Positions 35,618 through 48,590 are shown, numbered from the stretch's first letter. The stretch: 64,000 nt of DNA from Apostichopus japonicus (GCF_037975245.1 NC_092564.1:8531984-8595983); one strand, 5' to 3'. Notes: generated by a model not told the origin, from the letters alone. Numbers and translations are program-made.

Positions 35618-35656
35618 TCGCTGTTCTGGATTTTACAACTCATTACGATTTCAATT

Positions 35657-35684
35657 ATGTATATATATATATATATATATATAT
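35657..35684. repeat. (TA)n microsatellite
   Basis: About 14 TA units, 40 bp downstream of the tRNA-like sequence. It may be the tail of that element. Confidence 0.95.
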
Positions 35685-36824
35685 TTCTCTTTTATTTAAA
35701 ATACATTTGGAAAACTACTATGAATTGACTTGAATTAGCTTATTAATCACAATATGTGAACTCATGTTGGGTAATATTAACGTACGTGCAACTTTGGGAA
35801 GGAAGTGATTCCGTATAGTTGGCATTCAATCGATTTGGCGGTCGGTTTAAAGTTCATCCTGTTATAATCCAAAGCTTTGAATGCTACTGATGTATTTCTC
35901 TACAGGTTCTTACCTTCAACATTACTAATGCACACATATTCAGGAGTCTCAAATTACGCAATTAAATGATACAGAAAGAGATTGAGAGGCTCCAACTGGG
36001 TATTATATACCAGTTGTCAAAAAACGTGTCATATAGGACGAAGTTAGGCACAAAGTTAATTTTTGATATATTGTTCACCGTACAAAAACAGTTTTATCAT
36101 CCTGGGTTTTATTTCTATAGCACGCTTTATAAACATCGGAGGCTCGTCAATTTAATAATAAATTTATTTAATTAGGTAGTGGCTGGACTACTTAGTCTAA
36201 CAAAGAGACCACGAGGTAAGTTATTCAGATGCAACACAAATCTCAATAGTTAAACAAGGATTTGATGTCTATTAATAACATATTTACAATGATTTACAAA
36301 TGTATCAAGGAACAACTGTCTTGTATGTCATTCAAGGGTGCTCTGTTGTTCATATGAAGTTGAAAGACCATCAGGTTGCGCTTGATTAGAATTGATAATA
36401 CAATGGAGTAAAGTTAACATTTCAGGTCGGTCTGCATTGTGGAACCGCGCCCTCGTCACCAATTTAACCTTAATCGCGCATTACAGACACATTTGAAAAA
36501 AAAACATATCTTAAAAGCAGATGAAGCCGTAAATTTAGTCCATCTGTAGGCAATGTCCTGTCAGAAATGATTTACCAGGAAAACATGTCCGGCCGGACGA
36601 TATTGCCCAGAGATACGCCTAGCCGGACAAACATATACTAAATTTCGTTTTCCACGTCACAGTAGTTTTCCCGGGAATAATAATTTGTCCTCTCCGAATT
36701 TTTCGTAGGTATGATTTTCCATCATAAAAGTAGTAGATAAAATGGGATATAAATTAATGATATGCATAATAAATACAATGACATGCATAATAAATACTAT
36801 GTTTTAAACTGTTTATCTGTAATA

Positions 36825-37016
36825 GGTCATCACATATACTGATAGCTCTTACTGTAAAGGATAACTACACAACGTCAACCCATTCAGCTTATCTCATTAC
36901 ATCTCAGTCACTTGATGAATGGACTAGAGACGGTGACTCCGAGGGGATGAAGCGAGCCATTCTCGCAGGTGCTCTTCACTCCACCTCCTCCCTCTTGGAA
37001 AAGTGGTTCTCCTGAC
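36825..37016 (+). other. unrecognised protein-like open segment, possible terminal exon or remnant
   Basis: After an acceptor-like sequence (tttatctgtaatag|GTCATC) one plus-strand frame stays open for 63 codons to a TGA at 37014-37016. It ends SEGMKRAILAGALHSTSSLL EKWFS. The last ~80 bases are richer in G+C than their surroundings. I do not recognise a family and found no upstream exon to join. It could equally be a transposon remnant. Confidence 0.3.
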
Positions 37017-37065
37017 ATATTAACCACCCATTCAAAACTCCTTCTTCCCTACAAGAAAGTTAAAC

Positions 37066-37775
37066 TAGAATGGAGTAAGTTTAATGAAATGATTTAGACT
37101 TAAATGGAATGACGTTATACCTAGAAATGAATCCCCTATAGACTTGAACAGAATGACCTAGACCTGAATGCAATGACCTAGACTGGATTGAAATGACATA
37201 GACTTGAATGTAATGACCTAGACTGGATTAAAATGATATAGACTTCAATGAAAGGACCTTATACCTAGAAATGAATCCCCTATAGACTTGAATGGAATGA
37301 CCTAGACTTGAAGTAATGTAATGACCCAGAATTGAATGGAATAGAATGACCTAGACCTGAATGCAATGACCTAGGCTGGATTGAAATGACATAGACTTGA
37401 ATGTAATGACCTAGACTGGATTAAAATGATATAGACTTCAATGAAAGGACCTTATACCTAGAAATGAATCCCCTATAGACTTGAATGGAATGACCTAGAC
37501 TTGAAGTAATGTAATGACCCAGAATTGAATGGAATAGAATGACCTAGACCTGAATGCAATGACCTAGGCTGGATTGAAATGACATAGACTGGAATGGAAT
37601 GACCTAGACTGGAATGAAATGACATATACTTCAATGAAGGGACCTCATACCTATAAATGAATCCCATACAGACTGGAATGGTATGACCTAGATTTGAATG
37701 GAATGACCTAGACTGGAATGGAAGGACCTATACTTGAATGTAATAGAATGGCGTAGATTGGAATGAAATGAAATG
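37066..37775. repeat. higher-order satellite: ~20-bp subunits in a 193-bp repeat
   Basis: Subunits resemble GAATGACCTAGACTTGAATG. A composite block repeats at 193 bp, with the marker GACCTGAATGCAATGACCTA at 37161, 37354 and 37547. The outer parts are more degenerate. Confidence 0.9.
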
Positions 37776-40700
37776 AATTTGGCTTGACTGAATCTCTTGG
37801 ATATATAAGTACACAAGCTGTTTAATCGCATCGTAAAAGTATACGATTTGTGTTACTTAACCAAAACAATAAACAACATTTTCTATATACTTATCGATCC
37901 CCGGAGAATTGTAATGGAACTTCTTTCACTTAATTTTCATCAATTCCATTGAGATCTGTGTAAACCTCTTCGACCTCACTTTATTGCGTTTAGAGCAGCT
38001 GATAAATCGACAACGTCGGCCTAAAATTCCATCCATCGTCGAATACGGAATCTCAGACCGAGAGTACATTCCGTCGAGTAACTGCCGTAAAAACAGGAGA
38101 AGACAGAATATCCCTTACTACCGTTGTGATGTATGCAGTCCAGTTTTCATTACGTAAACACCTCGCCGTAAATCATCACTACATAAGAACATGTAGTTCT
38201 AGTTGTTTATCACACCGTATAAGGTATGTCGAGCTCCACAACTATGTACCTCCAAAGAACGACGACCTTACCAACCTCCCGTGGGCGCAACAAATTCGTT
38301 CATTTGGTAAAATTTCATGTTTGTTTCTGTTTTTTAAGAACAACTCTGTTCCTTATTTAGACATATATTTATTTATAATCGTTTTCTTCCTTATGAGTCC
38401 AAGTTGTAAACAAATGCTCTTCCAAACCTTAAAATACATGACATTTTATTGCAAGGAATGCTCAAGGAATGAAGACATCCGTCGTAAACGCTTGCGCTGC
38501 TTTCATTGAAAACAGCCACCTGGGGAGGGAGGGAGGTAGGGAGTGGGGGCTTGAGAATGTTCTCACGAAATAAACATTGCAGTCATCATACCCCTGCAGT
38601 CCACTTCCCACTTGAGGCAAACAATTGTCCCCCGGGGCATTCGACTCCCCTGTTTTTGCAAAGTTACTCTGCTATGGAACTGTATGCCTATAACATGCAT
38701 GATATATTGTACATGGTTAAAGACGAATAGATGTCATTGTGACGTGACATATTAAAGGAAAAGTTTTAATTTTTTATCAACCCATGCATCATTCCTTGTC
38801 ATTGCCGTTGTACCACATCAATGACGTTGTTTGTTTTCGGGTGCAGCATGTAGATCAATGGCATTAGCGATGACACCCCCTCCCCCATCCCCCCCTTCAA
38901 GAATTACCATGTTACGTTCAATAAGGTTTCCGACTTGAGCAAGAATGTTTATCGCCACCACTGCCTAGACCGCAGTTTAACATTTATTGCCCTCTAATAT
39001 CATACTCTTCGCAATGTTTAGAAATAATTAGGACTTTCTCACCCTTTAACAAAGAAAATTTGGAAACCTATTAGCCATTTAATACAAACTTAATATTTGG
39101 AGTCACTAATGCTTACCCTGTCACTTAGTTACGTGGAGGGTGGGCCGAGTCTATACACACGGAATTAAACTTTACCCTACATGCTAAGTGTATCATCACT
39201 TTCTATATTGTCAGTTACTCGGTGTGTAAGAAAGTAGCTTCCTATGGAAGCTACAATATCTTTCAAACTTAAGAGGTTTCCGGAGCCATAAAAGTGCACT
39301 GATTATATTGGAAAGGCTTTTAGTTGCTTTCCAGTTACAGCTTCTTTTGATTTTATCAAAAGTCAAGCTCCTCCCTATTTTTCTCAGAACTCAATGCCTG
39401 TATAACTTTCGATGACCAATCACAAAAGTGTTAGTTGATGACGTAAGCCTATCACGGAACGTATACACTGTGCAAACAAACTCCTGCCAGCCTTCTCATT
39501 AAGTTTATCACCAGCTTCCGGATGAGGCATCTTATACCGTAAACAGATTGTAGAAACAGTCACGTCTCTGCAGAAATTCGTTTTGAGAAGGTTTGTCTCC
39601 TGTGAGGTTCTTTCCACGATCCACCAGGACAATATCAAAACTGTTGACAGAAAAAAAAAGAGAGTGAAGGGAGCGAGAAAGAGATAGATCGTGAAACATT
39701 GCATAGTTTCATGTCCGAGTTTTATAGATCTACCTGCGTGCCCCCATAAATGAAGGTTTCTGTTGGTTAAACTCCGATTTCGCTGTAAATAACTTCACGA
39801 CTCGAGCAATCGGCATTTCTTGTTACACGTTCCATGTTTTAACACACAGACGGCAGGCATTACAAAATAGTGTATATGTGATTAGCAAATGTGATTCTAA
39901 AATGAACTCATAAGCAGAATTCAGTGACTAAATATTGTTCTTATGGAATTTTCAGAGAATGGAAAAGTCTTCACAGCGTAACTGATTTTCTTTGTTATTT
40001 GCTTTTTTGATTGATTTGTTTACGAATCTGTGTTGATATTAGTAAGAACCATGTTACCGAGAAACATTCTGGGTGCGTTCTTCGTACCCATATTGGAATT
40101 GGTTACTATAACATTTGTTCTACTCATACGGGAGGCTCACGGGAACAGGTAAATATTTTTTTGTCTTGTTTTGTTGTTTTTTTCTTATTTTTGAAGGGAA
40201 CATTTATTTTTCGAATGAATGTTTCAACATATATACCATCATCTTTAACATTTTACCATTAATGTTAAGCATTCAATGTTTCTTGTTTGTTTTTGTTTTG
40301 CTGTAGTAGGACAAGTATCTACATATACATGCTCTATGAATTAATATTTATAGGAAAGCTTACTTATAGAATAACTGACTTTTAAAGTATCTTTTTTTGC
40401 GTGGCTGTTTGTAAGTTTACGAAATGTGTTTATGCTAAATTCTTTTGATTAATCTAGTTTTATTTCGATTAGAGAAGACAGAGTCGATAATAGTCTTTTT
40501 AAAATTTTGTAATACAAACTTGAACAAGTGTTATATATGTGTCAAATATTGAGAATGCGAAGAAACCATTTATTACTCTAACTTCTTGTCGTGCATTCGC
40601 CGATGATGAAAATCTATTTAGGTGGGTGGGTGTCTCATTTGAGATAAATTTGCAATTTATATATTTCAATTGAGTAATTGGGGGATTTTGTAAATTCAGT

Positions 40701-42163
40701 CTCAAACCGCAAAAAAATTGTTTCCAACTCACTCTTATCCGGGCCAGTCACGTGGTGTAATTACCAGGTAAGGCAGTGGTTGTGTTGCCAATGGTAACCT
40801 CTCCGTCTCTAGGTGCATATTCTTGAACAGTGTGTGATCATTGCTATCATTTCGATCGAAATATCGGGATGGTAAATTATACAAAATTTGTTAATCGAAA
40901 CATGTTTATGCTGTTTCCAATTCCGTACATTGAAACAGTGTGTACGTCGAAAAGCATGTGACATGCTGTTCACGAGTTTAAAGTGCTTGTCAATTAAGCA
41001 TTTAACTTGGAGTTGTAAACTGGGTGCAGAAGGTTATAAACGTTTTGTAAATATTTCGTTAGAAGAATCTTTCAAATGAGAACTTTTCGTCGATCTACAG
41101 TCTGTGGTAGGTACCTAAAGGGAGGAATGGAGGACAAGGGTCAATGACCCTTCACCTCAATCGCCAGTCGAGGAAATACTTTTATGTGTGTGTGTGGGGG
41201 GGGGGGGTGCACCAGATCACTTAAATGAGAGTCGTCTTGTACGACCCCACGACCACACCCTTTATAAAGTAATGTTTCTACATCTGGCCCCTCAGTAAAG
41301 ACTCATGCCGGGCGCCTATACTTAAATCAGTCGGGAAATTTCGAATCCTGGTCCCACCTCTTAAATTATGTGCACTCCGCAGTCCACAACAGAAGACTCC
41401 CGCTGTGTCAATGCCATTCAGATCATGTAGCGTATTATATGAGTACATGTATCATACATATAAGCTGACGTATAAGAGGAACACATTTCTTTATTAAAAC
41501 ATTAGGTCCCTAAATGATTGCCAGAAAGTGATTCCAGATGTTGAAGCTTTCGGTCATGTGAACTTTGTGAAGCTCATGACTTAGTCACTTCACATATATA
41601 CAAGTCAAACATAGAAGCAAAGTAAACATCTCTAGCATGTTTGTCTCGTTAAGTGAAATTAATTAACCGAATTAATTTCCGAAGGAACTACATAATATAG
41701 AAATATTTTCCGTTTGTTTTGCATTCCCGTAATTAAAGGTATAGTTTATCGGTGAATGCATGTAACATGCTTCATGGTTACGGTGGTATATGGTAATATG
41801 AGTGCTCCAATAGCAAGGCGTCCATAGTGATTGCTGGATGTACTGGATTGTGAGGGGGAGGGGGGGGGGTACAGCTCACTGAATACGGAGTTTGGGGCCA
41901 AAATCGTGCCTCATTGGGAATGGGGGGGGGGGATTATGTAATGATTTCGTTACCTAGACACTAAGCGCTGACAGGATACAATCCCAAGACAGAAGTAGAG
42001 AAAAATTAAATTTTCAAGAGGACGGGGATAGGGATGGGTGTGGGGTGTTGGTGATAGATTCCTTCTTGCTAACCCCTTGCTAGTTCTTGTGGTAGAGTAT
42101 ATGTTAACTTTGTAGCTAATGACTGATATAGTGACAACCATGGCTGTCATGTGGTGACTATCG
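37776..42163. other. intergenic, nothing recognised
   Basis: No convincing exon, RNA gene or mobile element. It holds several G homopolymer tracts (41.19, 41.86 and 41.92 kb) and unsupported ORFs of up to 127 codons. Confidence 0.45.
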
Positions 42164-42345
42164 TGACTCTGATATGGTGATTGACTCTGTTACCATGACT
42201 CCGATATGGTGGTTGACTCTGTTACCATGACTCTGATATAGTGATTGACTCTGTTACCATGACTCCGATATGGTGGTTGACTCTGTTACCATGACTCCGA
42301 TATGATGGTTGACTCTGTTACCATGACTCTGATATGGTGCTTGAA
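42164..42345. repeat. 32-bp minisatellite
   Basis: About 5.7 units of GACTCTGATATGGTGATTGA + CTCTGTTACCAT. Degenerate relatives (GACTCTGATAT, TATGGTGACTC) continue to about 42.62 kb. Confidence 0.92.
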
Positions 42346-42723
42346 TATATTAGCATATGTATAATATGGTGTTTATCGCGACTCTGGTATGGTATCTTTA
42401 TAATAATGACTCTGATATAGTGATTGACTTATGACCATGAGTATAACTTGGTGGTTATGAAGACGTTGGTATGGTGACTCTAATGAATCTTACGTTATGA
42501 TCCTGATACGGTAGCTTTTAAAGATTTTGTCATGACGACAAAGATATGTTGACTCTATCATAATGACTCTGATTTATTGACATTATATCGTCATGACCCT
42601 GATAGGGTAGCTCTGATGTGTTGACCTTAAACCGTGAGACCCTGTAGGGAAATACATTTTCAAACTTAACAAATCTGATGTCCTTTAATACTCTCTCGTC
42701 ACCGTATGTGGAATAATTTGGAG

Positions 42724-42771
42724 GGTCAGTTCAGGGAGCTGCTACTCTAGTAGCAGCTCCCTGGTCAGTTC
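42724..42771. repeat. palindromic micro-insertion with 9-bp flanking repeats
   Basis: A 30-bp core (42733-42762) is a perfect palindrome with 14-bp arms AGGGAGCTGCTACT and a 2-nt centre. It lies between direct repeats GGTCAGTTC (42724-42732 and 42763-42771). Confidence 0.9.
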
Positions 42772-44164
42772 GAACATGAAAGTTCTTTGGGAAAAGTTGA
42801 GTAACGTTTGTATGCTAAATAGGAGGCAATATGAATGACCGTGTCATTGTATAAGGCGCATATATCTCACACAATGAGGCAATCCTGAAACATATACAAG
42901 TGTAAATACAACGAATTAGTCACCATGTCACCATGGACGAGGGCAAAATGAATCTATGCGATGGTGATGACGTGTCTGTCTGTGTGTGTCCGTGTGTATG
43001 TGTTTTGGTGGAGGACAAAGGTCATTGGGGGTCACCAGAGGTCAAACTGTGAACATTTCGTAAACACGTTATGTCAAGCATGATCTTATATCTGACATGT
43101 AATGCCCAAAATTGTTTACAAGAAGCTCATCTATGACCATGTTAACATGACATCAATCCGTTTGATCCCTATTTTTAAATCATTAATAAAGACATGCGCT
43201 GGGTACAGCAAGCGTATTAAAAATGGTGGAGATCAGAGGTCAAACTATGAAAGCCTTGTAAAGAAGATATCTCAGAGGTAAAACTTTGATGACTCATGAT
43301 GCTGTGATATATGGTTCACAGAAATGTTAGTCAATGCCCATGGATCTTAAAAAGTCTATATATAGTGTAAACACAGTAACCACACGATGAAAACGTGTCA
43401 ATTTGAAACCACAGTACTTAAAAATAGTTCCTATGGGCAAGGAATCACTAAGCCTTATGGCTTTCTTGTCTTATCATGTTAATTTGTGGAAAGTGTACTT
43501 CATGTACTCTTTGCATATTGATATACTGTATAACGATAAACAGTTAACTGCGTTTATTCAGATTGACTGAAAAGAGAAAGTTAGTCGTTAATTGTTCCTT
43601 CCATGAATTGTGATTAACTTGTCCTTCAAGGTAAATGCTGTAGGCCATTCCTTGAATAATGAAAGCAATAAAAAGGACAAATAAACGCCCCACTTTGCCT
43701 AAGATGTAGGTTGTTTGGAAGTTGCAATTAACAGATTACCCCGTATTGTCAAACACCTCCGCGCGTTCTCTCTCTGATAAAAGGATATACCATGTCAAGC
43801 AAATAGAGCAATGTTTCCTTCTAATTGGTACAAACAGCTCAAAGGGGGGAAGTTTATCGTTCGTGGCACCATGGCCCGATTATTTGGGCATTGTGAATGC
43901 GCGTTTCCCGCAAGACCCTGAAAGAGAAGACAAATTACTTAATTGGATCCCAAACCTGTTTTTCAGTGATTACAGGATAAACCCATGTGAAATGTATGCA
44001 AACGTTACTCACCGAGTCAATGCGCTTAGCACGGTATTCAGATTTAAAAATTGAGTGACAAATAGTTGTAAACACTGATTATTTTGTTACCTAATTTGCC
44101 GAGAAGAATGGAAGGAAGGGGAGGGGGGAGGGTGAGGGGTTTCAGAGCTTCAGAGGGTCAGATA

Positions 44165-44260
44165 CGGTGGCGGATCCAGGATTCTTGTAAAGGAGGGGAT
44201 GCGGGACCAGTGATGTTGAAGCCAACCTCATATAGGGGGTGGGGTCTAAACCCAGAAAAT
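44165..44260 (+). repeat. member of a GGATCCAGGATT-ended repeat family (partial)
   Basis: It starts GGTGGCGGATCCAGGATTCT and shares its terminal words with 46124-46372 and 53799-54090. The right boundary is not clear. Confidence 0.5.
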
Positions 44261-44716
44261 TGTAAATGTCAAATGGAGAATTCTGAGGCATATTTAAACT
44301 ATGAATTAGGTTCAAAAGTATGTTTCCACGCAACCATAGCCATGTCCGTCTGCAGTGTAGATACTAGAACCTATCAACGGATTTAAGACCAGGGTGATTT
44401 CTTTTTTAATGTAATAGGCTTATTCACACGTAACTGATGGACATATCCCTTTAGATCTATACGTGTCACACGCTTCCGAAATACTCTTTATAGTATACCG
44501 GGTGACTAACATTAACTAATCTAATACAGATAAAAAATAGTTTCCCATAAAGTATACGTTTTAATTTGCAAATATCCAGTCCATGCACATGCATTGCTCC
44601 TGACGCAATTTTGATGGACTTAGGTAACAAATCGTGTTTCCTTCAGGTCCATGATTTTATATTAACGTTTGTGAATCGTACAATGAACAGTGACAATCTC
44701 ACTTTAACTCATTTAT

Positions 44717-45093
44717 ACAGCTTTATAGCGTCATTAATGTACAAAGTCTGCACAGCCCTTATACATTGAATCATTTTTAAGTACAATATTATTTCTCCGT
44801 CGACAATCTTTACGCCAAACAATATTAATAATTTGTCCACTACCGGTACCAAATATTTGGCTTTAAAGCCTCTTCTAAGCCAGTCATGGGTTCAGAGAAA
44901 TCAAAAACAGCTTTATAGCGTCATTAATGTGCAAAGTCTGCACAGCCCTTATATATTGAATCATTTTTAAGTACAATATTATTTCTCCGTCGACAATCTT
45001 TACGCCAAACAATATTAATAATTTGTCCACTACCGGTACCAAATATTTGGCTTTAAAGCCTCTTCTAAGCCAGTCATGGGTTCAGAGAAATCA
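44717..45093. repeat. 190-bp tandem duplication
   Basis: Copies start at 44717 and 44907 (ACAGCTTTATAGCGTCATTA) and run to the repeated GGTTCAGAGAAATCAA. I see only two substitutions between them, so the duplication is recent. Confidence 0.97.
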
Positions 45094-45162
45094 ATTTCAG
45101 AAATTTATTATAGTTTTATCTGAATATCTAGTACAAGAATACCAATAACATATAGGGTGATG

Positions 45163-45209
45163 TATATATATATATATATATATTATATATATTTATATAT
45201 ATATATACA

Positions 45210-45250
<41 letters not shown>

Positions 45251-45268
45251 ATTTATATTTATATATAT

Positions 45269-45361
<93 letters not shown>
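45163..45361. repeat. long (TA)n microsatellite with ATAC and TTTA interruptions
   Basis: About 200 bp of TA repeats. The first half is interrupted by CATACATA and TTTATA, the last ~80 bp are pure. Confidence 0.98.
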
Positions 45362-45364
<3 letters not shown>

Positions 45365-46123
45365 AGTTGTTGTTTTAGATCAACAACCTGTCGAAGGGTT
45401 ACATGAAATATGTGATAGATTTCCCGTAGGAATTTGCACCGGTACCGTTTTAGATTATTATTATACCTCACCTAGTCTTTGTAAAATAAAATATAGAAGA
45501 ATGCAGCAAGGAAATAAACACATTTTATTACATAATTTGAATTTCGCGATTCGCCTTTAGAATTTAAAATATGTGTTATGCTGCTCAGCTGTGGATTTAT
45601 CGAGAGATAGTTTGAGGACTGTCACTAAAAAAAGGAGAAAAACATGTATGATCAGTTAATAAGGCAGGCAATCTAAAAGAACAACAAGGTGCTTCCGACT
45701 GGGAATAAAACAGTTTCCGTTGTGAAAAGTTACATTTAAAGTTGACTCGGCAGGAATCAACATATTAGGTAAATTTGCTTTATTTAAAAGATCAAGAAGG
45801 AATTTATTCCTGATTCGTTGTTAATGGCTTTGCATCCGTTTTAAAGTTAAGTTAATACCTAATTTGTAACTTCCTGGATTACTGTGATCATTCGAACATT
45901 TATTTTAAAGTTACATGACTGCACTCTTACAATACTATCATTGTAAAAGGCGTGTGTGAATATGTGGTGGGATCACGTCCATATCTACTAGGGAAGGAAG
46001 ATTTTGGTAGGATAGAGATGGAGATGTGGGGGAGGGGGGGGGGTAGGTGGATGGACGTAGCGATACGTTAACATTTCTATGGAACAAGAATTATGGAAGT
46101 TTTTATTGGGACGGAAGAAGGGC

Positions 46124-46372
46124 CATATCCAGGATTTTGTTTATAAAGGAGAGGGTGTTGTCCTGGTGTCGCTGTAGGGTGTCTGCCCCTCACCCTTCCC
46201 GATGAAATTTAACACATGAGATGTGTTCTGATGGCTACTTAGGCTCATCGTAAGTTGGGTCTCTATTTCGGTCTATACACAAGGTTGTGCTTATACCAAC
46301 TTAGTTAATTTTGGGTGTGTGCGGTTGAAGGGTGGGGGGGGGGGGTGTACACACCAACCCTCTGGATCTGCT
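46124..46372. mobile_element. GGATCCAGGATT-ended element, possible MITE
   Basis: The left end reads GGCCATATCCAGGATTTTG. The right end, in reverse complement, reads AGCAGATCCAGAGGGTTGG. A G10 tract lies inside. The family recurs at 44165 and 53799. Confidence 0.45.
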
Positions 46373-46759
46373 CCTAGGAAGAAGGGAATATAGTTATTTC
46401 TCGTCGTGGACACAATCATATACACTAACGTGGTTTCTTGTTGAAGGTTATATGTTGCCCTATGTCTTTGCGCATACTAAGCCAGAGGTACACTGATGAT
46501 TTTCTACATTTACTAGAGTATAGTTGTTAGAGAATGGTGCCACCACCAGCAGTGGTTCCACATGGAATATTTATTCTACACCTTACACCATGTCCAATTA
46601 CACTCAGACCTAAATACTGAAAATCGTTCATCAATTGTGAATTATTTACAAAGTACATTTCTAATAGATCTGATAGGGATATACACAGGACTTTTTCTTT
46701 TCGGAGATTAATATAGAGAACTACACAGCAAAGTGTGGGTCCCAAACAAATGGGGGGGG

Positions 46760-47540
46760 GGGTGAATTTGTACTAAGTCTTGTACTCGGTACCTTGTTCT
46801 GATACCCTCGAATTCCTTTCTTGGGACGCTATAGTTTGACTCGTACTCTGGAATTTGTAGTGGTACTCATAGTGGGACTCCATTGTTTGAGACATCGTTT
46901 CTTTCTACAACGTTACACGGCATTCAGGGTCTTGAACTATACGTGTACTCAAGCCTTGTTAGAGTGCATTGGTACCCGTACTCCTGATTCACTACGTCGT
47001 TTTTGAACTTTAAATTCATTCTAATTCGTACTTTGCACTGGTACTCATATTTGTATTCGATACCACCTGATCGTACTCTTACTTAGCAGCTTATAGACCA
47101 TTGATGTAGACTTATCGATACTGGTACTCGGTACCCATATACCCCGTGCACCACACTCTCTCTTGCTATCTTGTACATGTACTCAAACGTTTACTAGGTA
47201 CCTCGTGCCCGTGCTCGTATAGTTGTGATATTGTATTCTTATATGCGTAGTCGGAACCTCCCGTGCACTTTGTTACCACTCGGGACTTTGTAATGGTACT
47301 CATATTCGTATTGGTATTTCGTATTTGGGACCTTGATTGGGATCTTGTACTTGGAACTTTGGGATCTTGTATTCTGGGACCTTATATTCGTACTTGGGAC
47401 CTTGTATTCTGACTATAGTTCACCACAAGAATTTGTACTCATATTGGGTATACGATGTGATGGCAATCATACACGTGCTTGAGACCTTGTACTCCTGAAC
47501 GTTCTTTGGACTTCGCGTACTGGTACCCATAGTGTTGTAC
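46760..47540. repeat. degenerate satellite-like tract of GTACTC / GGTACC / GGGACCTTGTA words
   Basis: Short words such as TTGTACTCGGTACC, TACTCATATT and GGGACCTTGTATTC recur dozens of times over about 800 bp without a fixed period. It looks like an old, decayed simple-sequence array. Confidence 0.65.
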
Positions 47541-48323
47541 TCGCGGTCATAATAAAAGTCCAGCTCAATTAAAAAAAAATACTTGCTTGATACATAAATA
47601 TACTTGTTGCTGTGCTTGTAAATATAGAGAGGACAGCAATACTTACATGAGTATATCAAACTTGTTGACAAACGGATCAGACGGGTCACGAGTATGGAAC
47701 GCGAAAAGGGAAAAGTTATTTCGTTGTCTAAACTAAGTTTGTTGTTGTCTAAACTAAAGTTGTTGCTGTTGTTTTACCATGCTGTTGCTCAAACTCACGT
47801 TGATGTCTAAACTTCCGTTATCTAAAAATTCAATATAAGATTTCACAACCCTATATATTACTAATTATTAAAAACATTTACGTAAGTTCAACGAGAGGTT
47901 TAACAATGAAGGTTTCAATTGATATTTTAGACAATGTTTGTTTACTATATGGTTGGAATCTGCTGAATGAGGCATTAAATCAACAAACGATAAAATTCAT
48001 TCCTGGGATTTTAGCAAAGCCAATCGAAATCGACTGCTGCGTTTAATCATTGACATCGGAAACCCGCTGAGTTCTCCAAGAAAATCAACTCAATACTTTA
48101 AAGCAGTACTGTGATATCAACCATTTTCTGAGTACAAAACCACATGATTTAACATCGTTTTAAGTTTACCAAGCCATGTGATATTTTTGCATTTGACTGG
48201 GAACTCCTTCATTTAACTAAGAAATGTTGATGTGGTCACATGCAGTCGGTTGCTCCTATAACTAGCAATGTATTATTTAGTCGAATACTGAAAACTGTTG
48301 TCTCCCGTGAGATTAATGAGTAA

Positions 48324-48590
48324 TCAGTTAAGTTTTTTCTTAGTGCGAAGCTTTTCAGGTTTAGGCCAAATTTCATTGTCTCTGACTCTAGCAATGACGT
48401 AGCAACGAGCAACAAATGGGCCCTGTGTGGCAATAGAATTACCACACTCAAAGGAGAACAACATTGATCCAAGCCCACCAATGGTTTGGGGCTTATAGGT
48501 GAACAATTTGTGTATATTAGGTAAATTGAGACGTCCCGGATATATGGTACTCCCAAATCCTAAAGAGTACACAGGGTCTATGCGATTTAC
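48324..48590 (-). other. unrecognised protein-like open segment
   Basis: One minus-strand frame is open for about 89 codons up to a TGA at 48324-48326. It contains SLGFGSTIYPGRLNLPNIHK and SMLFSFECGNSIATQGPFVA. The residue composition looks protein-like, but no domain, start or splice partner is recognised. Chance cannot be excluded. Confidence 0.25.

Noticed and set aside
37066-37775. CRISPR-like array
   Set aside because: The repeats are diverged tandem subunits without unique spacers, in animal DNA. It is a satellite.
38126-38509. 127-codon plus-strand ORF
   Set aside because: No similarity recognised, low-complexity hydrophobic middle, and no splice or promoter evidence.
40276-40314. 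Candidate signal peptide MFLVCFCFAVVGQ for the CD109-like gene
   Set aside because: Hydrophobic, but the available GT donors leave a codon phase that does not match the exon at 51999.
43722-44054. 110-codon plus-strand ORF
   Set aside because: Composition is plausible but no domain or splice partner was found.
46216-46245. Candidate first exon MCSDGYLGS with a strong GTAAGT donor in the correct phase for the CD109-like gene
   Set aside because: It has no signal-peptide hydrophobic core and lies inside a repeat element.
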